A stretch of DNA of 64,000 nt from Lonsdalea populi (GTDB lineage Bacteria; Pseudomonadota; Gammaproteobacteria; Enterobacterales; Enterobacteriaceae): assembly GCF_015999465.1 (NCBI RefSeq), contig NZ_CP065534.1, positions 3,348,001 to 3,412,000 of the forward strand, read 5' to 3'. Below, piece after piece: positions 55,801 to 62,289 of the stretch. Made by a program: the position numbers and the translations under genes. Numbering within the stretch: position 1 is the stretch's first letter; every line of letters starts with the position of its first letter. The notes beneath the pieces are model-generated. The model was not told the origin of the DNA, searched no databases, and saw only the letters and a program-made list of their open reading frames with translations.

Positions 55801-57108
55801 ACGCGCGAGATGAGCGGTCAGGCGCACGACGGACGCCTCCAGGCACAGCAGACGCGGGAGTACCGCTACGACGGCGCGGGCAACGTGACGGGCGTGCGTA
55901 CCAATCGCGACAGCGAAGGGTATCGGCTGGACAAGACCGGGCGAGTGCTGTCGGTCCTGACCGGCGGCGCGGGCAGGACGCCGACCGCCGAGACCGACTA
56001 CCACTATACCCGCACCGGCCTGCCGCAGGAGAAAGGACGGCTGACCGAGTGGGAAGCAGGAAGGCTGGTACAGCTCGACGACACCTATTACACCTATGAC
56101 CGGGCGGGGCGTCTGGTGCGCCGACAGCAGGTAAAACCGGGATTCCGGGCGCAGGTGTGGCACTACCGCTGGGACAGCCGCAACCAGCTGCGGGCGGTGG
56201 ACACGCCGAGCGGCGAGACCTGGTACTACCGCTACGACCCGTTCGGGCGTCGGGTCAGCAAACGCTGCGCCGAGCGTGGCGAAGAGGTGCGCTACCTGTG
56301 GGACGGCGACCAGATAGCGGAAGTGCGACACTATCGACAAGGACAACAGACGTCGCGGCGACACTGGGTCTACAACGGCTGGGAGCTGGTGGTGCAGCAG
56401 CGGTACACCGCCGCGGGCGGTTGGGAAACGGATTTTGTGAGCAGCGCGCAAAACGGCGAGCCGCAGGCGCTGTACGATAGCGAAGGCGCACTGCGCTGGC
56501 AGGCGCCGAAAGCGACGCTGTGGGGCCAGCGAGCGGTCGCGGAAACGGAGAGCGCAGACCCGGGACTGGCGTTCGCCGGGCAGCTCCGTGACAGCGAAAG
56601 CGGCCTGTGCTATAACCGATTTCGGTACTACGACCCGGCCGGCGGCGGGTATATCTCGCCGGACCCGATAGGGATAGCGGGGGGTGAAGGTAATTACGGG
56701 TATGTTCATAATCCATTAAATTGGGTTGATCCGTTTGGGTTGGCGAATTGTCCGGCTGGTAACAAACCCGCCAAAGCATATTCTACTGCCTATGAAATGA
56801 AGCTATCTAAAAATTCTTATCCTGGTGTCTCAAGAGGTAGGCACTTCCAAGAAGCAAACGAGTCATTATTGAATGCCATGAGGTCGGATAAAGGTTTTGC
56901 AAAAAATATGAGAGAGTTAGGAGTTAATCTTGAACGTACGCCTACGGGGTTAGCACCGAGAACACCGCCCGAAAATTGGACTTGGCATCATGACATTAAT
57001 GAAGGTGTTATGCGATTAGTTCCGCGTACTCAGCATACGCCAGGAAGTCAGTACTGGCAGGCATTACATCCTGATGGCTATGGTGGATATGCAGTATGGG
57101 GAAAATGA
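52819..57108 (+). CDS. rhs: T6SS PAAR/Rhs effector with C-terminal HNH-type (colicin DNase-like) nuclease
   Basis: 1429 residues in order: N-terminal tail; hydrophobic helices at about 47-110 (FLGALLGAIAGALVAAAAFA); PAAR spike tip around 125-215; long YD-repeat shell from about 290 to 1290; conserved core end with DPIG at about 1282 and DPFGL at 1304-1308, where Rhs proteins self-cleave by an aspartyl-protease-like mechanism; then a variable 121-residue tip. The tip holds ENWTWHHDINEGVMRLVPRT and HTPGSQYW, resembling the HNH/colicin-DNase (PF12639-like) fold. GC content falls sharply at the tip. The immunity gene follows 1 bp later. The exact nucleic acid target is not known. Confidence 0.93.
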   Translation: MLNDILSRVARVGAMHAGSQPAPPAERPQPCHGKPPTSPGKTIKHASFLGALLGAIAGALVAAAAFAVAAAAVTALVALTGVTGGLGLALVVGAVKLAAGFGLTYLLKDQIAAISGGVAAMVDSVTPPFGPVITGSGNVFVEKLPASRAEVDTVACTKHNSPQLIAQGSDTVYVNQHAAARIDDKTVCGGTLKEGASTVYFGAGQQTLLDIQDEFSWWEKAILIAVEFLVPPSRGLFKGLGRLLTHPRAALRGMYAGALMTARELKRIAGCASRAFRDSKGLARVKESVRAFLKDPVYIASGDVIESRQDIALGQTLPLVFERTYRSASSHTGLLGHGWHDSWSEVARVSQEGLNTHVVITLAQGYDIDFTFHQDIQAVFCPLYPAFTLYRRGEGFSLWHRDSQTWRAFSVVRGDTRLLSEIRDTHDNHIALLRDRQGRLQQVRHSDGIDVRLVWQGEFVHQLIRTDGAQHTELALYRQDELGRLMEADATQLYHLYYEYDAANRLTRWDDHDQTWARYEYDEQGRCVFTTCADGFLTGRFEYYPNRVIMTDGQGHRSEYGFNDLSLMSYQRSPLGHETRYEYDQHGNLLREISPQGRVTAFTYLEQTGLVSTFTDGGGQVWAYDYDAQERLCGVTDPLGRTWAWEYDAAGDPVQLTGPDASEVHFTWNRYGLLTQVSDRAGEVQARLQYDHRQRLLSATDAEGRRQHLRYDPQDRVVQWLRPDGAAYQFGYRRASWRLPEQLLRPDAREEQHQYDRHKNLLSYIDGNGAMWRQSYGAFDLLRSRTDAQGRTWRYDYDPETQQLTSVTAPDGSRWQWWLDADGRVIREQDMAGTVTHYGYDEDGHCIEVRNGEGERRTFQYDGRGLLIQETSPEETVHYRYDAVGRLTEVTSSVSHVQLEYDLRDRVVREWQNGTEVRRAYDEHSVTRTLLWSEEEKEDGLTSTFRYSRTGELKQVVLPDGAELTINHDAAGRESERRGGRFLQTREYDAMGWLTREMSGQAHDGRLQAQQTREYRYDGAGNVTGVRTNRDSEGYRLDKTGRVLSVLTGGAGRTPTAETDYHYTRTGLPQEKGRLTEWEAGRLVQLDDTYYTYDRAGRLVRRQQVKPGFRAQVWHYRWDSRNQLRAVDTPSGETWYYRYDPFGRRVSKRCAERGEEVRYLWDGDQIAEVRHYRQGQQTSRRHWVYNGWELVVQQRYTAAGGWETDFVSSAQNGEPQALYDSEGALRWQAPKATLWGQRAVAETESADPGLAFAGQLRDSESGLCYNRFRYYDPAGGGYISPDPIGIAGGEGNYGYVHNPLNWVDPFGLANCPAGNKPAKAYSTAYEMKLSKNSYPGVSRGRHFQEANESLLNAMRSDKGFAKNMRELGVNLERTPTGLAPRTPPENWTWHHDINEGVMRLVPRTQHTPGSQYWQALHPDGYGGYAVWGK

Positions 57109-57109
57109 G

Positions 57110-57388
57110 ATGACACTATGTGAGATTATAAATCAGATTAATAGTTTCGATCATGATGAGACAATTTATGTAAAACAACCGTGGAGGCCAGATTCTGAAG
57201 CTATTGTTGCAGCAGAACCTATGGATGGAAAAATTCCAGATGAAGCTGCAAAAATAAATGCGGAATATTTTTTAGAAATATTCCTTGCTAAAGAATTTTT
57301 AGAAGGTTGGCTATCGAACTTAAATAATAATCCATCGTGGCAAGAACAATGTTTCCGGCTGATAGAATACGCTGAAACTGATGCATAA
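57110..57388 (+). CDS. Putative immunity protein for the Rhs nuclease tip
   Basis: ATG at 57110 (2 bases after the rhs stop TGA; the AAAATGAG context may let ribosomes restart) gives 92 acidic residues (MTLCEIINQINSFDHDETIY; AKEFLEGWLSNLNNNPSWQE). The longer frame from 57074 overlaps the toxin tip and is rejected. It is AT-rich like the toxin tip. I did not recognise a named family with confidence; it may belong to a small DUF family found beside Rhs tips. Function as immunity is inferred from position, size and composition. Confidence 0.75.
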   Translation: MTLCEIINQINSFDHDETIYVKQPWRPDSEAIVAAEPMDGKIPDEAAKINAEYFLEIFLAKEFLEGWLSNLNNNPSWQEQCFRLIEYAETDA

Positions 57389-57401
57389 TCTATTAAAACA
57401 G

Positions 57402-57436
57402 GCCGGAAGTGATCCCCCCATGCTTCCGGCTTTATA
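57402..57436. terminator. Bidirectional terminator between immunity gene and symE, copy 1
   Basis: GCCGGAAG (57402-57409) pairs with CTTCCGGC (57423-57430), followed on the plus strand by TTTATATTAT. On the minus strand the flanking run is shorter. A near-identical stem (GCCGGAA/TTCCGGC) stands at the same place in module copy 2 (61389-61426). Confidence 0.75.
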
Positions 57437-57742
57437 TTATTCAGCGGCACAGCTCAGTGCATTAACCATCCCGGCCTTCAATCCATTAACCAACTGTTTT
57501 ATCTTATAAAGCTGTTGTTGCAGTTGCTGCACCTCATCACTGTCGGGTATCAGCACAATACAGCCGTCGGTGATCCGCACGGTGACGTTCACGCCGGTTT
57601 CAAATCCCGCTTCTCTCAGCCACTTGCCGGAAAGGGTAAGGGCGGGTGTGGAGGTATTGCCGTTTTGCGGGCGGTATCCCACAACGCAGCGGCGCTCGGT
57701 TTTGGAAATGGGGGTGTCTGGCGTAGAATGCGCGTTAGCCAT
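57437..57742 (-). CDS. symE: SymE-family toxin, copy 1
   Basis: 101 residues from ATG at 57742, which is preceded by CAGGAGTTGACT. The central part (TPALTLSGKWLREAGFETGV, then VTVRITDGCIVLIPD) is the SymE/AbrB-like fold. SymE of E. coli is an SOS-induced RNA-cleaving or nucleoid-condensing toxin held down by the antisense RNA SymR. Here it is tail-to-tail with the Rhs immunity gene and 75 bp downstream of an XRE regulator in the same direction. A TTG two codons upstream is an alternative start. Confidence 0.85.
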   Translation of the reverse strand: MANAHSTPDTPISKTERRCVVGYRPQNGNTSTPALTLSGKWLREAGFETGVNVTVRITDGCIVLIPDSDEVQQLQQQLYKIKQLVNGLKAGMVNALSCAAE

Positions 57743-57817
57743 AGTCAACTCCTGGTTAGTTGGTTGTGGTTAGCGGCGTTGGTGTGTTAGCGCACATCCT
57801 CGCCGCGCTAAAAACGG
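57743..57817. promoter_or_regulatory. symE leader, copy 1, possible antisense RNA locus
   Basis: The leader shares GGAGTTGACTATGGCTAA and the nearby ACCACAACCAACT-type stretch with the leader of symE copy 2 (61673-61745). In E. coli the SymR antisense RNA overlaps exactly this part of symE. A plus-strand antisense RNA is possible, but no clear promoter for it was identified. Confidence 0.3.
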
Positions 57818-58207
57818 TTACTCTCTCTTCTTCGCAGCCTGCCGTGCTAAATCCCAGCGGCGAGCCTGATACTTGATAATCAATCCTTCCAGTACTTCGC
57901 GGACAACGTTCTGCTCTTCTTCCGGTAACTGACTGACTGCCTCAAACTGTAGCGACAGTTCGTCGGCTGGCACACGCTCATGTTCATCAAACAACAAAAA
58001 ATCCGTGCTGACGTTCAATGAGGTGGCAATCTTCTTGAGCACATCAAGGGAGGGCTGGGCCAATCCGGTCTCGTACTTCTTCCAACTGTTGGCGTGGATA
58101 CCGATAGCATCCGCCATTGCCTGTTGTGACAGGCTGCGTTGCTTGCGCAGGGTGATAAGACGTTCAGACAAGGGCATAGCGAAGCACCAGTAAACCGAGT
58201 TGCTCAT
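57818..58207 (-). CDS. XRE-family transcriptional regulator, copy 1
   Basis: 129 residues from ATG at 58207 (AAAGGAGGGG upstream). The helix-turn-helix is at about 12-65 (LSERLITLRKQRSLSQQAMA, then ADAIGIHANSWKKYETGLAQ); the C-terminal part is helical. It is divergent from the primase-like gene, and a 20-base palindrome lies between them, the arrangement of a phage-type repressor controlling its neighbour. ATG 58177 is an alternative start. Confidence 0.82.
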   Translation of the reverse strand: MSNSVYWCFAMPLSERLITLRKQRSLSQQAMADAIGIHANSWKKYETGLAQPSLDVLKKIATSLNVSTDFLLFDEHERVPADELSLQFEAVSQLPEEEQNVVREVLEGLIIKYQARRWDLARQAAKKRE

Positions 58208-58241
58208 GATTTTACCCCCTCCTTTAATCCCTGCTTGACTG

Positions 58242-58261
58242 TGGTACATATATGTGTGCCA
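58242..58261. promoter_or_regulatory. Palindromic operator candidate with overlapping promoter, copy 1
   Basis: TGGTACATATATGTGTGCCA is palindromic at 16 of 20 positions and sits in the divergent gap between the XRE gene and the primase-like gene. TTGACT (58235-58240) directly before it and CATAAT (58260-58265) at its end could be a plus-strand promoter with 19-base spacing. Repression by the XRE protein is inferred. Confidence 0.5.
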
Positions 58262-58310
58262 TAATAAAACACATAAATGGTCTTGACAAGGTTTTGGAAG
58301 GGACAGTTAT

Positions 58311-60347
58311 ATGGCACGCATCGCAGAATCCGAGTTGCAACACCTGAAAGCCGCGGTCTCGTTAGTGGCGATAGCGGAGCAGCAGGGGCGCAAACTGGTC
58401 AAGCGCGGCAAGGACTACGTGACGCTGTGTCCGTTCCATCAGGAGAAAACCCCTTCTATGGTTATCTCGCCAGACAAGAATCTGTATCACTGCTTCGGCT
58501 GCAACGCGGGCGGCTCGGTGCTGGACTGGGTGATGAAAACGGAGGGGGTAAGCCTGCCGCACGCGGTCGACAAGCTGCGGCGTGAGCTGGGCAGCGTGCC
58601 AGCTGCTGAGACGTTGCCACCGGTGGCGGATATTGCCGATGAACAGGAAAGACAGTCACTGCTGGGTCGTGTGGTTGAGTTCTATCACCACACGCTGCTG
58701 AATGCGCCGGAGGCGGTGGCGTATCTGGAGAAACGCGGCCTGAATCATCCCGAGTTAGTGACACAGTTCCGCTTAGGGTTCGCCAATCGCACGCTGGCCT
58801 ACCGTCTGCCACCGAAGAAACTCAAAGACGGCGCGGCCATCCGGGGTCAGTTGCAGGCGCTGGGGATAATGCGCTCATCCGGCCATGAACATCTGGCCGG
58901 GTCGCTCGTGGTTCCGGTTATCGATATGAACGGTCAGGTGCGTGAACTGTACGGGCGCAAGGTCAGCACTGAGTTACGTAAAGGCACGCTGCTGCATCTT
59001 TATCTGCCGGGGCCACACGGCGGTGTGTGGAACGAGCAGACGTTCGTGGCGGGTAAAACGGTCATCCTGTGCGAATCGTTAATCGATGCGATGTCGTTCT
59101 GGGTGGCGGGGTATCGCAACGTGACGGCGGCGTATGGGGTGAATGGCGTTACCGATGAGATGCGGCAAGCCTTTATCCGGCATGGCGTAAAACAGGTGCT
59201 GATAGCGTTCGATAACGACGCGGCAGGCGATGAGGGTGCGGTGAAACTGGCTTCTGCGTTAGTCGCTGATGGCATAACACCGTTCCGCGTGGTGTTCCCA
59301 GCCGGGATGGATGCCAATGAATACCTGCGTAAAGTCTCGGAGCCAGAGCAGGCGTTCCGTGCTGCGGTAGAAGGCGCAATGGCGATGGGGGAGGCGGTCA
59401 GTGCTGAACCTGAATCCGTGCCACAACGGAAAGCCGCGCCACAGCCTGAAAAAACGTCTCAACCTGCCACCTCTTTAGCTGCCGGGGTTGTGGCTGAGGT
59501 GTTGCCAAACGGTGAGCTGGAGATAGCGTTATCCGGCCAGCAGTGGCGGCTGCGCGGTGTGACGCAGATAAAGCCGGGCAGCGGCGTGATGAAGGTGAAT
59601 GCGCAACTGCTGGATACGCAAAGCGGTGCGGTGTTCGCCGATGGCGTGGAGTTGATGAGCGCCCGCAGCCGTGCCGGGTATGCGCGGATGGCGGCGACCG
59701 AGCTGGGGTTGGGTGAGTCGGAAGTGAAGCGCTCACTGGGGCGGGTGCTGCTGGCGCTGGAAAGCCATCTGAATCAGCCTGCGGTGGAGAGCGTTGCGCC
59801 GGAGGTCAGTGACGAGGCCAAAGCGGAAGCGCTGGCGCTGCTGCAATCTCCTGAGCTGATAACGCGTATCGGTAACGACCTTGCCGCCTGTGGTGTGGTG
59901 GGTGAATCGACCAACCTTATCGCGGGCTATCTGGCGGCGGTATCGCGCAAGCTGGAGAAGCCGTTAGCGGTGCTAATCCAGTCGTCGAGCGCAGCCGGAA
60001 AATCCTCGCTGATGGACGCGGTGCTGAACCTGATACCGCCGGAAGAGCGCTTGCAGTACAGCGCCATGACGGGACAAAGCCTGTTCTATCTGGGCGAGAG
60101 CAACCTGCAACACAAAATCCTCGCCATCGCGGAAGAAGAAGGCGTGCGGCAGGCGGCGTATGCGCTGAAGCTGTTGCAGAGTGACGGGGAACTGACCATC
60201 GCCAGCACCGGCAAGGACGAGGCAACGGGCAATCTGGTGACGAAACAATACACGGTGAAAGGCCCGGTAATGCTGATGCTGACCACAACCGCCAGCGCTG
60301 TTATGATGTGCAGGTTGCAGACAAGGAGCGTCATGGCGTGGCGGTAG
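58311..60347 (+). pseudogene. CHC2/TOPRIM/P-loop primase-like protein, copy 1, C-terminally truncated
   Basis: A 678-residue reading with CHC2 zinc finger (Cys40, His43, Cys61, Cys64 in LCPFHQEKT and LYHCFGCNAGG), TOPRIM-like motifs (Glu255 in ILCESLIDA; Asp301/Asp303 in AFDNDAAG), a variable linker, and a C-terminal P-loop SSSAAGKSS with Lys564, resembling a primase-helicase. After LTTTA (about 60294) the protein ends in an unrelated tail (SAVMMCRLQTRSVMAWR). Nothing in E. coli K-12 is an obvious homologue. Its gene starts 50 bp from the operator palindrome; ribosome site GGGA lies 9 bases upstream. It may still be expressed as a shortened protein. Confidence 0.75.
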
Positions 60348-60400
60348 CGTGCCTGCGGCGGAATGTGCGCTTCGGGAAGTGCGTGTTAACGGTATGTTAA
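60293..60400 (+). other. Unrecognised coding remnant behind the truncated primase
   Basis: In another frame the junction DNA reads 35 codons without a stop, ending TAA at 60398-60400 (RCYDVQVADKERHGVAVACL, then RRNVRFGK). Composition looks protein-like and unlike the primase, so this may be the 3' end of a different gene joined by recombination. No family recognised. Confidence 0.35.
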
Positions 60401-60465
60401 CAATGCAAAATCCCTCGGCTAAAAAGCCAATCATCTCAGTAGGTTGAATGCGTCAAAAAGTATGA

Positions 60466-60968
60466 CGTGTATCGGGTAGTCCCGATGACCCGATAGGGGT
60501 GTTGGGGGGAGAGAGTAACTACGGGTATGTTCATAACCCTGTTGGTTGGATTGATCCGTTTGGGTTGGCGAAGTGTCCAACCATTACGCGTGGTGCAAAT
60601 GGTGAGATCGCCTCAGCACGGGCTACTGTATCGCCAGCAGATTTAAAACAGGTACAGCCGTAAACTCGAGTGCGAGAGATGCTATTAAGGCTATAGGTCT
60701 GCCGGGCGACGATGCTGGCCATATCCTTGGTAAAGTACTGGGTGGTCAGGGCGGCAAGGGAAATCTGTTTCCTCAGCTATCAAAAATTAACCGTGGCGAT
60801 TATCGGATGTTTGAGAAGTCGGTCAGGGATTATATTAGCCAACATGGTGCCGTAGATATTGAATGGACGTTTAAATATGCCAACGGTGGATTGCGCCCCA
60901 CGGGGGTTCAATATGATGTCTATCAAAATGGCTCTAAGGTATTAGGCGACTTCTTTAGGAATATATGA
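60466..60968 (+). pseudogene. Orphan Rhs C-terminal tip with DNA/RNA non-specific nuclease domain, frameshifted
   Basis: [20 protein letters not shown] followed by [10 protein letters not shown] repeats the core-end signature of the intact Rhs gene, but no YD-repeat core precedes it. The frame runs to TAA at 60661 just after [10 protein letters not shown]. In a second frame from 60648, [20 protein letters not shown] continues into DDAGHILGKVLGGQGGKGNL and FPQLSKINRGDYRMFE, the EndoNS_2-type nuclease signature, ending TGA at 60966. Adding one A to the run at 60645-60648 restores [14 protein letters not shown] in one frame. So a single-base deletion (or sequencing error) separates the two halves. 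Confidence 0.8.
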
Positions 60969-61375
60969 TGAACATATCAGATGAACCGATAGATGTATTA
61001 TTGAATTTTTTTGCTGCTATGAATCAATGGGAGAAAAATAATCTCATTCCTATGAGAGAAGGAGGCATTGAAGAACAAAAAAAAGCGCAGGAGGAGATAG
61101 ATGCTATCTTCTTGAAGTTCTGTACTATTAGAGATAGAAAAATAGGTAGGCAGGCATCATTACATTGCGGGGAACCTCCTGAGTATGATGCTGATAATCA
61201 GCCTATTGGGAATGTCGAAACCAAAGGTAAGAAAGTAGTTATTTATACTGATCAACTAAATCGATTAAAAAATAAATACCGTTACACACTTCATTATAAA
61301 AATGATGAGTGGCGCGTTGATAAAAAAGAACGATTTAGCCCAGTTGAAGATAAATGGATAAAAGATAGTTTGTAG
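60965..61375 (+). CDS. Immunity protein of the orphan Rhs tip (NTF2-fold type)
   Basis: 136 residues, its ATG overlapping the toxin stop (ATATGATG). The sequence (EPIDVLLNFFAAMNQWEKNN and YRYTLHYKNDEWRVDKKERF) resembles NTF2-fold immunity proteins that accompany EndoNS_2 nuclease tips. AT-rich as usual for immunity genes. Retention of an intact immunity gene beside a broken toxin is common in Rhs loci, because it still protects against the same toxin of neighbours. Family assignment is by memory of the pattern, moderate confidence. Confidence 0.8.
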   Translation: MMNISDEPIDVLLNFFAAMNQWEKNNLIPMREGGIEEQKKAQEEIDAIFLKFCTIRDRKIGRQASLHCGEPPEYDADNQPIGNVETKGKKVVIYTDQLNRLKNKYRYTLHYKNDEWRVDKKERFSPVEDKWIKDSL

Positions 61376-61388
61376 ATATAAATAAAAA

Positions 61389-61426
61389 GCCGGAACCGAT
61401 CCCAACGATCCTTCCGGCTATTTTTT
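61389..61426. terminator. Bidirectional terminator between immunity gene and symE, copy 2
   Basis: GCCGGAA (61389-61395) pairs with TTCCGGC (61412-61418), followed by TATTTTTT; on the other strand the stem is followed by TTTTTATT. It stands in the same position and has the same stem core as 57402-57436. Confidence 0.88.
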
Positions 61427-61447
61427 ACCTGCTGTTGAGTTCAACGA

Positions 61448-61672
61448 TCAGAGATTAATCTCGGTCTCAATCACTATCCTTCCCCGCTCAACCGTCACGG
61501 TGATCGGCATCCCCGTCATAAACCCCGACGCTTCCAGCCAGCGGCCTTTAAGGTTAATCGCCGAGGGTGGGTTGGGCTTGCCGTTGTGCGACGCGTATCC
61601 CACCGTGTAGTAACGCGCTGTTTTGGTTGCTTTATTAACGGTGATGTCTGACTTAGAATGTGCCTTAGCCAT
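61448..61672 (-). CDS. symE: SymE-family toxin, copy 2 (short)
   Basis: 74 residues from ATG at 61672 (AAGGAGTTGACT upstream). The core (NPPSAINLKGRWLEASGFMT, then ITVTVERGRIVIE) is the SymE/AbrB-like fold; compared with copy 1 it lacks the C-terminal helical extension. It is tail-to-tail with the orphan immunity gene and lies 73 bp behind an XRE gene, reproducing copy 1. Confidence 0.84.
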   Translation of the reverse strand: MAKAHSKSDITVNKATKTARYYTVGYASHNGKPNPPSAINLKGRWLEASGFMTGMPITVTVERGRIVIETEINL

Positions 61673-61745
61673 AGTCAACTCCTTCCAGTTGGTTGTGGTG
61701 AGCGGGCTGACGTGTTGCAAGCGCGTCAGTTCCGCGTTAACTCCG
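61673..61745. promoter_or_regulatory. symE leader, copy 2
   Basis: The 18 bases GGAGTTGACTATGGCTAA around the ATG and the CACCACAACCAACT-type stretch before it are shared with copy 1. Conservation of a non-coding leader in two copies that otherwise differ suggests constraint, for instance an antisense RNA or translational control. Confidence 0.3.
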
Positions 61746-62111
61746 TTACTTTGCCAGCGCCTGTAACTGCTTCTTGGTTAAAAAGGCATCCAGCAACTTC
61801 TTAATCACTTCCTTATCCTCATCGGGCAACTGCTCGACTTCCTGAAACTGCCGCAGTAGTTCGCGGTCTTCAAATCTTGCTTTAGCCGCTTCATCCGTCG
61901 CCCCTTCCAGCAGGTAATCCCCGGTCACATCCAGCGCATCGGCCAGACGCTTTAATGTGTCGCCGCCCGGTCGGGATGTGCCGCGCTCAAAGCGCCCAAT
62001 ATGGGTGTAATGCAGGTCGGCCAGCTTGCCGAGTTCAGACTGTGAAAGCCCTTTTTGCCTGCGCAGGTCGCGCAGGCGCTGCGCAAATCCGGTGTCGTTC
62101 ACGTCTGTCAT
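61746..62111 (-). CDS. XRE-family transcriptional regulator, copy 2
   Basis: 121 residues from ATG at 62111 (GAGGTG 7 bases upstream; a longer reading starts at 62177). The helix-turn-helix covers about 10-60 (FAQRLRDLRRQKGLSQSELG, then KLADLHYTHIGRFERGTSRP); the C terminus contains EQLPDEDKEVIKKLLDAFLT. It is only distantly similar to copy 1, yet occupies the same place and orientation, with dyad operators before the divergent primase-like gene. Confidence 0.82.
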   Translation of the reverse strand: MTDVNDTGFAQRLRDLRRQKGLSQSELGKLADLHYTHIGRFERGTSRPGGDTLKRLADALDVTGDYLLEGATDEAAKARFEDRELLRQFQEVEQLPDEDKEVIKKLLDAFLTKKQLQALAK

Positions 62112-62206
62112 ATCAAGCACCTCAGTCATCATGACGGTATCAAACAAAGCCATGTTGCCGTAATTACTCGTCATCATCCATGCCTCAGTGCGTTGATATG
62201 AACTTT

Positions 62207-62264
62207 ACATGCTTGACATGATAAAGCGTGAAAGCTACCTTATCAAGCATAAATGCTTTATCAG
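62207..62264. promoter_or_regulatory. Promoter and two dyad operators, copy 2
   Basis: TTGACA at 62213-62218 and TACCTT at 62236-62241 (17-base spacing) form a plus-strand promoter. One imperfect dyad (CATGCTT...AAGCGTG, about 62208-62230) covers the -35, and a second (CTTATCAAGCAT-AA-ATGCTTTATCAG, 62239-62264, 20 of 26 symmetric) covers the -10 and start. This is a typical repressor layout for the adjacent XRE protein. The dyad sequence differs from that of copy 1, as expected for a different regulator. Confidence 0.6.
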
Positions 62265-62289
62265 AAATATTTTTATAAGGATATGAGTT

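Noticed and set aside
53900..56650. Tandem repeats in the Rhs gene as a CRISPR-like or minisatellite array
   Set aside because: These are degenerate YD protein repeats; spacing and DNA sequence vary, so no DNA repeat array exists.
53611..56709. 1032-codon open frame on the minus strand inside the Rhs gene
   Set aside because: It is a shadow of the GC-rich YD-repeat region; the plus-strand protein has clear family motifs and the minus reading has none.
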